Positions 8,299-17,665 of a DNA stretch of 64,000 nt are shown piece by piece. A program made the translations under genes and the position numbers. Under the pieces are notes generated by a model. That model was not told where the DNA came from, searched no databases, and saw only the letters and a program-made list of their open reading frames with translations. How positions within the stretch are numbered: position 1 is the stretch's first letter; every line of letters begins with the position of its first letter. Source of the DNA: Flavipsychrobacter sp. (GTDB lineage Bacteria > Bacteroidota > Bacteroidia > Chitinophagales > Chitinophagaceae); NCBI GenBank assembly GCA_021155965.1, contig JAJNBJ010000015.1:50830-114829 (forward strand), in the 5' to 3' direction.

Positions 8299-8634
8299 TC
8301 AGATCAGTTTGCTGCCATCAGGCACAGGCTTATCTATTGCAGAGATAATTATATCGCCATGCTCATCAGCAAGCCCGGTCAATAAAAACTCCGACATAAA
8401 ATGGCCTATCTGTTTTTGGGGAAAATTAATAACACCCAGTATTTGCTTGCCTAGCAGCATTTCTTTTGTATAATGCTTAGTTATTTGCGCACTCGACCAT
8501 TTTATGCCCAACGGCCCAAAGTCAACCTTTACTTTATAGGCAGGTTTGCGCGTCTCGGGGAAGTCCAGCACTTCCAGTATAGTGCCTGCCCGTAACTCCA
8601 CCTTTTCAAAGTCATTCCAGGTAATTGTTTCCAT
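8299..8634 (-). CDS. csaA: CsaA-like tRNA-binding protein
   Basis: 111 residues forming one tRNA-binding OB-fold: [20 protein letters not shown] at the N-terminus (strands 1-2, with the ELRVG-type motif) and [21 protein letters not shown] in the middle. Stand-alone proteins of this size are the CsaA family, described as export-related chaperones that bind tRNA or unfolded protein. The start [17 protein letters not shown] fits family N-termini. Flanked by unrelated secreted-protein genes. Confidence 0.9.
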   Translation of the reverse strand: METITWNDFEKVELRAGTILEVLDFPETRKPAYKVKVDFGPLGIKWSSAQITKHYTKEMLLGKQILGVINFPQKQIGHFMSEFLLTGLADEHGDIIISAIDKPVPDGSKLI

Positions 8635-8696
8635 GGGTATAAAGATAAACAGAGCGGTAAGTATTTATACATTCCAGGAAGGCCAGATGAACAAAG

Positions 8697-9455
8697 CTAG
8701 TCGATATTCATTTGAACCCTTCTCAGTTCAGTTGCGCCTTCTTCATCACTCAGGTACAGCTCAGAAACAGCAACTAACCCTTTGGCGGTTATCATTCCCT
8801 CTGCAAATTGCTGCAGGTCGGCAATTCGTGCCAGCAGGGTCAGGCAAAATGGGGCTATCTGTCCTGCAGGTGCGCCCTCGCGGGTGTCCTTACAACCATA
8901 ATAAACACTTAGCGCTGCATATTTTATGTCACCTTCCTTAAGTTCATCAAGCGCTTTCAGCGAAGGCAATAAACATTGCTCAAATGAGGTCCTGAATATC
9001 TTTCTTTCGGTTGTTTTAGCAAGATTATAGGTGTTGCCATCTCTCACGGCATAGAAATATAATACGGTGGCAGTGTCGTTGTAGTTGCAGAACTGGTAGG
9101 GTGTGCCTGAATATAAAAAGCTGGTGGCAACGGTCGTTTTGTTGGTAGTCGTCAAAAAGAAATGCCTTATAGGGTTGAACAGTTTCATAAGCAATTGGTC
9201 GGCATAGCTCTTATTCCTTGGCATTGAGTCTATATACTTTTCAATATCCAGTATTATAGAATTTACGTCATGTTCCTGTGAGTGCAGGTTAGTTGTGTTT
9301 TGCGTATAAATAGCAACATTGCCCTGTACTGTACGGATAGCTTTCTTTATATCAGGTAATTGCGTTCTGTCAGGAGCTCTTGTAAATGCAGGTTTATCTT
9401 GCGCATTCAATTGCAAGACAAAAAATACGACCGGTATGAAAAGCAATTGTTTCAT
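8697..9455 (-). CDS. Secreted protein, unknown function
   Basis: 252 residues from the ATG at 9455: MKQLLFIPVVFFVLQLNAQ is a signal peptide; the open frame extends 12 codons further upstream without support. The mature protein is helical and soluble, with TSFEQCLLPSLKALDELK, YYGCKDTREGAPAGQ and PFCLTLLARIADLQQFAEGM. I know no matching family. No close operon partner. Confidence 0.7.
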   Translation of the reverse strand: MKQLLFIPVVFFVLQLNAQDKPAFTRAPDRTQLPDIKKAIRTVQGNVAIYTQNTTNLHSQEHDVNSIILDIEKYIDSMPRNKSYADQLLMKLFNPIRHFFLTTTNKTTVATSFLYSGTPYQFCNYNDTATVLYFYAVRDGNTYNLAKTTERKIFRTSFEQCLLPSLKALDELKEGDIKYAALSVYYGCKDTREGAPAGQIAPFCLTLLARIADLQQFAEGMITAKGLVAVSELYLSDEEGATELRRVQMNID

Positions 9456-9544
9456 TAAAGTGATTTGCGCAAAATTATAAATAATGAGCATAATATATAA
9501 AACCTCCTTGTAAGGAGGCCCTATGTGTATTTTGGAGATAGTTA

Positions 9545-10057
9545 TCAGGGCAGTACCAACCCGTCAAGAAAAACATTCACCTTCGTATCCGGCAGTTCAG
9601 TTTTGGCATATGCATACATTACAGCTATGTATTTTCCATCTGTCCAGCCTTTTATCTTATAACTTACGCCATCTTTATCTTCCCAGTAGTCTATAACACC
9701 GCGGGTAGCTTCTTTATTTTTCAATCTATGACCCTTACCATAGCCAACAGCTTTATTTACGCCAAACTGGCCTTTTAGAAATTACAGGTACGAGACCAGC
9801 ATTTCCTCACCCGCGCCCAAGTCGTTAATTTTGTCTTTGAGCCTCACACAGATAATGCCGTAGGAGACGGCATCTTTGCTGCATTTGCCGGTATATACAT
9901 CCGATGAATCAGGGCTTTTCTCATGCGTAATAGATCCTGGGTCGCAAAAGAAATAAGCAGAGCAGCCGCTATTGCTGATAGGGTATTTTTTTAAAGATTG
10001 CCCATACAGGCTGCCTGCAAAAAGCAGGCTTAACCCGAGAAAAAGATATCGTTGCAT
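9545..10057 (-). pseudogene. Secreted-protein gene interrupted by one in-frame TAA
   Basis: Reading from 10057 gives MQRYLFLGLSLLFAGSLYGQ (signal peptide) and 91 codons up to EEMLVSYL, then a TAA at 9782-9784. The same frame continues without pause for 78 more codons (FLKGQFGVNKAVGYGKGHRL ... VFLDGLVLP) to a TGA at 9545-9547. The second part has ordinary protein composition and no internal start near its beginning, so the two are one gene of 170 codons broken by a single nonsense codon. A truncated 91-residue product, readthrough, or a sequencing error are alternatives. Confidence 0.65.
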
Positions 10058-10092
10058 GTTGTAAATGTATGAAAATCAGCTCAGTGATCTAT

Positions 10093-10215
10093 TTATGGCC
10101 ATACCACATGCGTTCTGTTTTCTAATAACCAATAGATACCATGAGCTAACTGAAGTTCGTGCACGGTAGCGCAGGTGCTACATTTGGAAGCCTCAATTTT
10201 TGCGTTATTTGGCAG
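10093..10215 (-). pseudogene. Remnant of a duplicated 3' end of the neighbouring gene
   Basis: On the minus strand this stretch encodes LPNNAKIEASKCSTCATVHE then LQLAHGIYWLLENRTHVVWP and stop. That parallels the C-terminus of the gene just upstream (LPDEAPTQSSMNFS, YANGIYWLFDKTERTWYGYN): LP, the A/S..S..., [AH]-x-GIYWL, and the following T-[HW]-x-x-[WY] are shared. No complete upstream part is present, so it looks like the decayed tail of a tandem paralog. Confidence 0.5.
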
Positions 10216-11026
10216 TTGATGAGGATGCGTTATATCCGTACCAGGTCCGTTCTGTTTTGTCAAACAGCCAATATATGCCATTGGCATAACTGAAATTCAT
10301 GGAGGATTGTGTCGGTGCTTCATCCGGCAGCTTTAACTTTTGTGTCATCAGTCCGGTGGCCAGGTCGTATAATTCTATTTGTTTCTTGCTAACATTCAAC
10401 AATCCTATCTCTGCCTTAGGAATACCCGTGAAGACGATCGCATTCTCATTGTAGTCATATTTCACGTCTTCATTGGAGCCATCATTTTTTGATTGGGCGC
10501 CAAGATGAAGGGTTATTACATCTCCTGTTGTGCCATCCGTCATACTGTGTGGCTCAATAAATACGCCGCTCATGTCATAAAAGTAGAGAACATTCTTTTT
10601 CGGGTCATATGCACCCACACTTTGTGCGTCGGGCTTAGACATGTTGATCTCCAGTTTTTTGTTTGAAACAGGTATGCCATCTGTGCCGATCCTGTATTCC
10701 GATAAACCAAAATCGTCATAACCATTAGCTTGCAAGGTTTTGGTGTTTGGGTTATACCAAAATCCCCTCACATCAAACTTTGTTTCAAGGTCCTCCGGAC
10801 TCAATTTTTTTCCCTTTGCGTCAAATACCAGCATAGGGAATGCTACGTTGCCTGCCTGTGCCGCATAATATTTTTTCTGCACAGGGTGCCAGACTATATT
10901 AGCGCCATTGGCACCGCCTGTCCTGTCTATCTTCAGGATCATCACCTGTTTAAGTGTTTTTTCAATTGCCTGTGAATGGATGCTAACCATCAGCATTGTA
11001 ACGAATAAGAAAGCCAGCTTTTTCAT
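10205..11026 (-). CDS. Secreted protein, possible beta-propeller
   Basis: 273 residues from the ATG at 11026 (MKKLAFLFVTMLMVSIHSQA, signal peptide); the long open stretch upstream of this ATG covers the intergenic region and is not credible coding. Repeated short beta segments such as GGANGANIVWHPVQKKYYAA, DVRGFWYNPNTKTL, VLYFYDMSGVF and YANGIYWLFDKTERTWYGY suggest a propeller-like sensor or binding fold. Function unknown. A decayed copy of its 3' end follows at 10093-10215. Confidence 0.65.
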   Translation of the reverse strand: MKKLAFLFVTMLMVSIHSQAIEKTLKQVMILKIDRTGGANGANIVWHPVQKKYYAAQAGNVAFPMLVFDAKGKKLSPEDLETKFDVRGFWYNPNTKTLQANGYDDFGLSEYRIGTDGIPVSNKKLEINMSKPDAQSVGAYDPKKNVLYFYDMSGVFIEPHSMTDGTTGDVITLHLGAQSKNDGSNEDVKYDYNENAIVFTGIPKAEIGLLNVSKKQIELYDLATGLMTQKLKLPDEAPTQSSMNFSYANGIYWLFDKTERTWYGYNASSSTAK

Positions 11027-11071
11027 ATTTGGATGTTTTTCACAAAATAACTTTTTATTCCGGGTTAAGGG

Positions 11072-11091
11072 AATACCACAATAGTGGTATT
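11072..11091. repeat. Inverted repeat AATACCAC-AATA-GTGGTATT
   Basis: Perfect 8-bp arms with a 4-nt loop, in the divergent gap between 11026 (minus) and 11154 (plus). It resembles the repeat at 502-521 (AATACCA...TGGTATT), which likewise precedes a plus-strand gene by about 50-60 bp. A shared operator is possible. Confidence 0.5.
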
Positions 11092-11153
11092 TTGAAAGGG
11101 CAGGGTAGGCTGAAATCGGGCGATTTGGGATATTTTTGCAGGAAATAGCCATT

Positions 11154-13346
11154 TTGAGTACTGTTTTCCTGATAACGCCGCCGTTCACACAACTCAATAC
11201 GCCGTACCCGGCTACAGCGTACTTAAAAGGGTTTTTCAATACAAAAAAAATAAGCTCGTTCCAGGCCGATCTCGGGATAGAAGTGACTCTGGCCCTATTT
11301 TCAAAGCAGGGATTGACCAGGTTATTTGCACAAATAAGCACCAGCGAAAACTGTTCTGAGAATGTCAGGCGTATAATAGCGCTGCAGGAAGACTACATTG
11401 CAACAATAGATGCAGTTGTGTCGTTTTTGCAGGGTAATGACCCCTCACTGGCGCATCTTATCGGCAAAAGGAGTTTTTTGCCTGAGGCATCGCGTTTTAA
11501 GCAACTGGATGACCTTGTATGGGCATTCGGGTCTATGGGCATACAGGACAGGGCCAAGCACCTGGCAACCATGTACCTTGAGGACCTGTCGGACCTTGTG
11601 AAGGAATGCGTAGATGAGCATTTTGGTTTTAGCAGGTATGCTGAACGGTTAGGCAGGTCTGCAAATAGTTTTGATGAACTGTATGGCGCCTTGCAGCAAG
11701 AATATACGTTTATTGATACTATACTCATAGAGTTATTGAAAGAAAGAATGGAGCAGGTGCAGCCTGAGCTTGTGGCAATTTCTGTTCCTTTTCCTGGAAA
11801 TCTTTATGCTGCATTTCGTTGCGGGCAGTGGATAAAGAAGCACTATCCTGGTATTAAAGTGGTTATGGGCGGTGGTTTCTGCAATACAGAACTGCGCTCC
11901 CTTTCGGATGCGCGTGTTTTTGAGTTCTTTGATCTCATCACGCTTGATGATGGCGAAGCGCCATTAGAAAACATAGTAAAATACATAAGAAAGGAAATAG
12001 GAACAGATGAACTGAAGCGCACATTTACTTTGATCAATGGTTCCGTTGCCTATATCAATAATGAGGCTTGTGGCGACTACAAACAGGGGCAGGTAGGTAC
12101 TCCGGATTACAGTGACCTGTTACTGGACAAATATATCTCAGCTATTGAGATCGTGAACCCAATGCATAGCTTGTGGAGCGATGGCCGATGGAATAAGCTG
12201 ACCATGGCACATGGCTGTTACTGGGGCAAATGTACATTCTGCGACATTTCACTCGATTACATTAAACGTTACGAGCCACTTACTGCACAGCTTCTTTGCG
12301 ACCGTATTGAAGAGATCATTAAGCAGACAGGGCAAACAGGTTTTCATTTTGTTGATGAGGCAGCGCCGCCTGCATTGATGAGGGCATTGGCTTTGGAAAT
12401 AATCAAAAGAAAACTTACCATATCGTGGTGGACGAACATACGCTTTGAGAAGAGTTTTACACGCGATCTGTGCCTGTTGTTAAAAGCATCAGGCTGTATA
12501 GCTGTGTCAGGTGGGCTGGAGGTGGCATCGGACAGACTGCTGGCACTGATACAGAAGGGAATAACAGTTGCGCAGGTAGCCCGTGTAAATAAGCACTTCA
12601 CAGAGGCAGGTATCATGGTGCATGCCTACCTGATGTATGGTTTTCCCACGCAAACAGCACAGGAGACCATTGATTCGCTGGAGATGGTGAGACAGATGTT
12701 CCAGGCGGGTGTGTTGCAGTCTGCTTTCTGGCACCAGTTTGCCATGACGGCCCATAGCCCTGTGGGTATGTACCCGGAGCAGTTCAGTGTGCAAAAAGAA
12801 AATGAAACTATTGGTTCATTTGCTAATAACGATATCGTGCATATTGACCCCAAAGGTGCAGACCATGAATTGTTTACTGATGGCTTGAAAAAGTCATTGC
12901 TCAACTACATGCATGGCGCCTGTTTCGATCATCCGCTGCAGAAATGGTTTGATGAAAAGGTGCCCAAGACCAGTGTGGCGCCTGATTTTATTGCTAAAAT
13001 ACTTGAGGAAGGGGAATACGCCCCGGAAACCCCGCTTACTAAAGTTGCCTGGTTAGGACATGTGCCCACATTGGAAATTGTGACAAAGTCGAAAAAAGGA
13101 GAGCAATGGGAAATGGCATCGCTCACCTTCCAGTCCCGGCAGGAAACCATAAATATTAAAGTTGACAAACAATGTGGCATATGGTTGCATGGTATGCTCC
13201 CAAAGCTATCCGTACACAACCCTAAACTATGGACAAGGCAGGAAGTGCAGGCAGATTACGAAGCTGCGGGGCTTGAGGATTTTGAACTGTTTTGGGATAA
13301 TAAACCTGTGAATTCATTATATAAAGTTGGTTTATTGCAGTTGTAG
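11154..13346 (+). CDS. B12-binding-type radical SAM protein
   Basis: About 730 residues. The family N-terminus VFLITPPFTQLNTPYPATAY begins right after a TTG codon at 11154, which has GCAGGAAAT 8 bp upstream, so I take that TTG as start. Residues about 190-310 look like the cobalamin-binding Rossmann domain (VVMGGGFCNTELR, FDLITLDDGEAPL). The iron-sulfur motif is HGCYWGKCTFCD near residue 355 (C-x4-C-x2-C, the spacing seen in this subgroup), followed by FVDEAAP and GGLEVASDRLLALI. It should cleave SAM reductively and modify an unknown substrate. A C-terminal 130-residue extension is uncharacterised. It stands alone, so no peptide or pathway partner is visible. Confidence 0.85.
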   Translation: MSTVFLITPPFTQLNTPYPATAYLKGFFNTKKISSFQADLGIEVTLALFSKQGLTRLFAQISTSENCSENVRRIIALQEDYIATIDAVVSFLQGNDPSLAHLIGKRSFLPEASRFKQLDDLVWAFGSMGIQDRAKHLATMYLEDLSDLVKECVDEHFGFSRYAERLGRSANSFDELYGALQQEYTFIDTILIELLKERMEQVQPELVAISVPFPGNLYAAFRCGQWIKKHYPGIKVVMGGGFCNTELRSLSDARVFEFFDLITLDDGEAPLENIVKYIRKEIGTDELKRTFTLINGSVAYINNEACGDYKQGQVGTPDYSDLLLDKYISAIEIVNPMHSLWSDGRWNKLTMAHGCYWGKCTFCDISLDYIKRYEPLTAQLLCDRIEEIIKQTGQTGFHFVDEAAPPALMRALALEIIKRKLTISWWTNIRFEKSFTRDLCLLLKASGCIAVSGGLEVASDRLLALIQKGITVAQVARVNKHFTEAGIMVHAYLMYGFPTQTAQETIDSLEMVRQMFQAGVLQSAFWHQFAMTAHSPVGMYPEQFSVQKENETIGSFANNDIVHIDPKGADHELFTDGLKKSLLNYMHGACFDHPLQKWFDEKVPKTSVAPDFIAKILEEGEYAPETPLTKVAWLGHVPTLEIVTKSKKGEQWEMASLTFQSRQETINIKVDKQCGIWLHGMLPKLSVHNPKLWTRQEVQADYEAAGLEDFELFWDNKPVNSLYKVGLLQL

Positions 13347-13401
13347 CCTTTGCCCTTTGAGGTAACAATCGTACCTTCATTGCTTCTAAACTATTTAAGG
13401 G

Positions 13402-16176
13402 GTGAGAAAAATTACTTTTCCAATAATTGTTGGATTTATAGTTGCCGCATTATATATTATATCGTGCGAGGAGGATGCTGCTGTTGAAAAAGGAGCGTCT
13501 TATGGGGATGTAGCAGGCATAGGTACTGATGAGGACCCTGATGCGCGGCTGGAATATGAAATAAAAATGTTACGTGACCCTGCCACCGGCAGGATACCAG
13601 CCCATATGCGTTCGCGTGAAATGGCATTTGCTGCTAACCTTCCAAACGATCGTGACCTTCCGGCAGCACGCACCACCGCAGTAGGTTGGGATGCAAGGGG
13701 GCCTTGGAATGTAGGTGGCAGGACAAGGGCGCTGGCAATTGATGTGACAAATAACAATATCATCATCGCCGGCTCAACCTCGGGAGGTATGTGGCGCTCT
13801 ACCGATGGCGGTAAATCATGGAAGCCTACTACACCGGCAAATCTCTATAAAAGTGTATCCTGTGTTGTGCAAGATACACGCCCCGGCCATACCAATGTAT
13901 GGTATTTTGGCACAGGGGAAGCATATGGCACTTCAGCATCTGGTGATGGTGCGTTTTACTATGGGAATGGTATTTACAAATCAACCGATAGCGGCAAGAA
14001 CTGGTCTTTGCTGCCTGCCACTGCCAGCAGCCTCACATCGCTTGATGCATGGGGAGATATTATCTGGAATATTGCAATAGACCCGTCTGACATGGTTAAT
14101 GATGTTGTCTATGCAGCCTCGTATGGGGCTGTGTACCGCAGCGCCAATGGCGGCACGTCGTGGACACCCGTAGTCGGCTCATTCAGTACGTCGTATTTTA
14201 CTGATCTTGCTGTGACCTCTGCCGGAGTTGTGTATGCCACATTTAGCAGTTATGTTACTTATGGAGGGATTTTCCGCTCTACTGATGGTGTCACTTATAC
14301 AAAAATTACCCCACCGGGTTTCCCAACCTCCTACAATCGCATAAAAATAGGTATCTGCCCGGACGATGAGAACCAGGTTTATTTTTTAGGTAATACACCC
14401 AGTTTTGGATTGAAGCATACCAGCTATTCCGGGCAGGTGGAGTGGAATAGTTTATGGAAGTATAACTATATATCAGGAGATGGTACCGGCGCTGGTGCGG
14501 CATGGCGCGACTTTTCGCTTAATCTCCCTAATTCGGGCGGGCCGTTTGATAAGTATATGTGCCAGGGCTCATACGATATTACTGTAAAGGTTAAGCCCGG
14601 AGACTCAAATGCAGTCTTTATTGGCGGCACAAACCTTTACAGGTCCACGTCCGGCTTCTCTGATAGCACGCATACTACATTCATAGGTGGCTATGCACAT
14701 GGGGCTGGCCTGCCGGTAGTAGGCATGTTCCTTAATCATCACCCCGACCAGCATGATGTGATATTTTATCCCGGCGATCCGAACAAAATGCTTTCCGCCA
14801 ACGATGGGGGGATCTTTTACACTAATGACAACACGGTACCAGATATATTGTGGACGTCACTTAATAACGGCTACCTGACGTCTATGTTCTACACATGTGC
14901 AATAGACCACGCAACAGATAATGATATTGTGATAGCTGGCGCCCAGGATAATGGCAGCTGGTTCACCAATTCGGCGGATGTTAAGAAGCCATGGGTCACG
15001 CCACGCGGCGGGGATGGCTCTTTTTGTGCAATAGCTGATTATGGCAAGGCTTACTACTTCAGTATACAGAATGGTAAGATAATGAAAGCGGCGCTCACTA
15101 CCTCAGGCAAAGTAGATAGTTTCGCGCGTGTGGACCCAAGAGGGGCAAAGGGTTATTTATTCATTAATCCGTTCGTCCTGGATCCCAATAATAATAACCT
15201 TATGTATATGGCTGGCGGCAAATTCCTGTGGCGAAATAATGATCTGTCGGGCATTCCTTACAGGAACAACTGGGATTCCATATCCACAAACTGGACAAAG
15301 TTTCCCGATTCCATTACATCGGCAGGAACAATAACCGCAGTGGCAGTATCGAGAAAGCCTGCCAACCGTGTATATTATGGAACTGATACGAAAAGGGTTA
15401 TAAGGATAGATAGTGCCAATGTTGGCACGCCGGCTATGAAGAGTATTACTGCTACTATCTTCCCTAATGGCGCTACTGTAAGCAGCATCGCAGTTGATCC
15501 TGAGAATGCAGATCATGTGATGGTCACTTTTTCTAATTATGGTGTCAATAGCATATTTTACACTATAGATGGCGGAACCACCTGGAAAAGGGCCGGTGGC
15601 AACCTGGAGCAGAATAATATGAATGGTACAGGCAATGGGCCATCAGTAAGGTGGGGTAGTATTATCCCTGTTCCCGATGGCAGGGTATACCTTGTTGGCA
15701 CTAGCGTAGGCTTGTTCGCTACAACAACGTTAAACGATACTTTTACAGTCTGGACGCAGCAAGGCACTACTACAATAGGCGCTGCTGTGGTTGATATGAT
15801 CGATCACCGCAACACAGACGGATTGGTGGTTGTTGCGACGCATTCAAACGGCATATTTTCATCGCACATTACCAGTGTGGCAAATATGACCGTTGTAAAA
15901 GAAGTGCGTAAAGCAAATGAGGTACTCAAATTCACAAACTATCCTAATCCATTCAGCGGAGAAACAACTATCAGCTTTACGTTGAATGAGCGCAGCAATG
16001 TATTGCTGAACATATACGATGGTGCTGGCCGTTTGGTGCGCGTAGTTGCCAATGAGCAAATGGGAGCCGGTGAGTACAGCTACTTATTTGCAACAAATAA
16101 CCTTCCGGCCGGGATATACTATTGTAAACTCATGGCAGGCAGCCGTTCTGAAACCAGGAAAATAGAGATCAGGTAA
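13402..16176 (+). CDS. Cell-surface BNR/sortilin-type beta-propeller with T9SS sorting domain
   Basis: 924 residues, GTG start. Many Asp-box motifs (STDGGKSW, STDSGKNW, SANGGTSW, TIDGGTTW) mark BNR/VPS10-type propeller blades from about residue 100 to 820. The last 80 residues form a type A sorting domain (FTNYPNPFSGETTISF, NIYDGAGRLV, LPAGIYYCKL, ending KIEIR), which directs export through the type IX system encoded at 37-43 kb. The N-terminus ends in ALYIISCEED, a lipobox-like sequence, which is unusual together with a sorting domain. Its stop codon directly abuts the convergent gene's stop. Confidence 0.85.
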   Translation: MRKITFPIIVGFIVAALYIISCEEDAAVEKGASYGDVAGIGTDEDPDARLEYEIKMLRDPATGRIPAHMRSREMAFAANLPNDRDLPAARTTAVGWDARGPWNVGGRTRALAIDVTNNNIIIAGSTSGGMWRSTDGGKSWKPTTPANLYKSVSCVVQDTRPGHTNVWYFGTGEAYGTSASGDGAFYYGNGIYKSTDSGKNWSLLPATASSLTSLDAWGDIIWNIAIDPSDMVNDVVYAASYGAVYRSANGGTSWTPVVGSFSTSYFTDLAVTSAGVVYATFSSYVTYGGIFRSTDGVTYTKITPPGFPTSYNRIKIGICPDDENQVYFLGNTPSFGLKHTSYSGQVEWNSLWKYNYISGDGTGAGAAWRDFSLNLPNSGGPFDKYMCQGSYDITVKVKPGDSNAVFIGGTNLYRSTSGFSDSTHTTFIGGYAHGAGLPVVGMFLNHHPDQHDVIFYPGDPNKMLSANDGGIFYTNDNTVPDILWTSLNNGYLTSMFYTCAIDHATDNDIVIAGAQDNGSWFTNSADVKKPWVTPRGGDGSFCAIADYGKAYYFSIQNGKIMKAALTTSGKVDSFARVDPRGAKGYLFINPFVLDPNNNNLMYMAGGKFLWRNNDLSGIPYRNNWDSISTNWTKFPDSITSAGTITAVAVSRKPANRVYYGTDTKRVIRIDSANVGTPAMKSITATIFPNGATVSSIAVDPENADHVMVTFSNYGVNSIFYTIDGGTTWKRAGGNLEQNNMNGTGNGPSVRWGSIIPVPDGRVYLVGTSVGLFATTTLNDTFTVWTQQGTTTIGAAVVDMIDHRNTDGLVVVATHSNGIFSSHITSVANMTVVKEVRKANEVLKFTNYPNPFSGETTISFTLNERSNVLLNIYDGAGRLVRVVANEQMGAGEYSYLFATNNLPAGIYYCKLMAGSRSETRKIEIR

Positions 16177-16869
16177 TTATAGGTTCATAGTTTGCTCGGA
16201 AGCCAGCATTGCCTGGTCTGATACTTTAGAAGATTCCTTTGCCGGTTTCGTGACGATGTACATTACAGTATCTGCAAAAGCTTTAAGTATAAGGAATATA
16301 CCCAGATTGGTAATATGCAGGAAGCTGGGGATAAGTATCGTCAGGTGCATGGGAAGGATACGTAAGTAAGGAATGAAGAACATCGCCCCCATATTTGAAC
16401 GGTACTTTCTTTCCCTTATTTTATGCTGAATAAAAGTGATCACCTGGCCTATAAAAAATGCAGCCAGGAAATATTTGAAGATATCCCAGTTGATAGGGTA
16501 CCTGGGCTTCATGGTGAAAAGAAAGATCATGTACACAAAATGAAAGAAGCCGTAGTGGAACAGGAAGAAAAGGGCGACCCCTTTACTTGATTGCCACGAA
16601 ACTTTACGGTCTTCAGTTATTGTAACTTCAGGTGTATTGGCAGAGAGGGTATCCATGAGGTTCGTATTGCTGTTTTGCATGGGTATCGGGTTCTTGCTCG
16701 TGAGCATATCGAAAAAGTTGAAAATGCCCATCATTACACTCTGGCACCAATACAGCCATATAAGTGTAGTGAAGATCTCAGGTGTGCGGTAATAATACCA
16801 TACCAGGTATATATTTACGCCTAGCAGCACCCAGAACCCCGGGTCTGTAAGTATTCTTTTACGATTCAT
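16177..16869 (-). CDS. DUF6498-like integral membrane protein
   Basis: 230 residues with about six hydrophobic segments (GFWVLLGVNIYLVWYYY; LIWLYWCQSVMMGIFNFFDM; GVALFFLFHYGFFHFVYMIF; YFLAAFFIGQVITF; and others). The YWCQSVMMGIFNF and FHYGFFHFVY motifs resemble DUF6498 proteins. No enzymatic residues can be named. A 45-residue soluble loop follows the second helix. Convergent, zero-gap neighbour of the surface propeller gene; same strand as the lipoprotein gene upstream at 16910 but separated by 40 bp. Confidence 0.75.
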   Translation of the reverse strand: MNRKRILTDPGFWVLLGVNIYLVWYYYRTPEIFTTLIWLYWCQSVMMGIFNFFDMLTSKNPIPMQNSNTNLMDTLSANTPEVTITEDRKVSWQSSKGVALFFLFHYGFFHFVYMIFLFTMKPRYPINWDIFKYFLAAFFIGQVITFIQHKIRERKYRSNMGAMFFIPYLRILPMHLTILIPSFLHITNLGIFLILKAFADTVMYIVTKPAKESSKVSDQAMLASEQTMNL

Positions 16870-16909
16870 ATACTTACAGTAAAATTAGTTTTTTTATTTA
16901 TTCAGAGCA

Positions 16910-17635
16910 TCAATAGGTTAGATTATATACCCAGCTCAATGTATCAGATGAACCATACTGGATGGAGGACATTGAAGATATTCTGTTATGATTATCGAAT
17001 GAATAATAGAAATAGCGTGAGAACCATACTGATTTTATTGATTTTATAAGATTTTTATTGAGCGTAAAACATCTTCCAAATCTCATAAACTCTTCCATAT
17101 AAATGCCATCTCCAGGCATAAAAGGCAAGTCTTCATAATATTCATACGTATAATATGGGGCACTATTATACAAGGATTGGCGCATATTGCCGCCTGACCA
17201 AATATAGTCAAGTGTATTGTGTGATGGAGTATTACCATTAGTCATTTTGATAAGCTCATTTGCGCTATTGTAGGTGTAGGTGGTTCTATAGCTGATGCTG
17301 CCGGACCTGGTTATCAGTCCTTTTGAATTAATGTATACAGTATCACCTAAGGGAGAGGACCCGTTCAAAATGACGAATTTTTCTGCATCATAAAAGAAGT
17401 TGAGCACAGATGAGGCATTACCTGTTCTGAGGTCGCCATTCACCATTTTACTTACGGATGAGTCCTTATAGTACGATACGAGGCAAAACCTGGATGAGCT
17501 AAAGTGGGAATGTGAAGAAGAATCCGCTATCGTCAATATTTTGCGGTTTATCGTAGTGTTTTTACTTTTTTTACATGCTGATGCAGTGCATGCCAGTAAA
17601 GCGATAAAAAGCAAGGGTAATTGCCTGGATTTCAT
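16910..17635 (-). CDS. Lipoprotein with YD-repeat-like tail
   Basis: 241 residues starting MKSRQLPLLFIALLACTASAC; lipobox ASAC gives a lipid-anchored product with KKSKN following. The mature part has short strands such as YRTTYTYNSANELIKMTNG, RYFYYSFDNHNRISSM that resemble YD/RHS-type or DUF4595-type beta repeats. Function unknown. Probably in a unit with the NHL-repeat gene upstream (17666) on the same strand, 30 bp away. Confidence 0.75.
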   Translation of the reverse strand: MKSRQLPLLFIALLACTASACKKSKNTTINRKILTIADSSSHSHFSSSRFCLVSYYKDSSVSKMVNGDLRTGNASSVLNFFYDAEKFVILNGSSPLGDTVYINSKGLITRSGSISYRTTYTYNSANELIKMTNGNTPSHNTLDYIWSGGNMRQSLYNSAPYYTYEYYEDLPFMPGDGIYMEEFMRFGRCFTLNKNLIKSIKSVWFSRYFYYSFDNHNRISSMSSIQYGSSDTLSWVYNLTY

Positions 17636-17665
17636 AAGTAAGGAAATAAGGTTATAAAAATGAGT

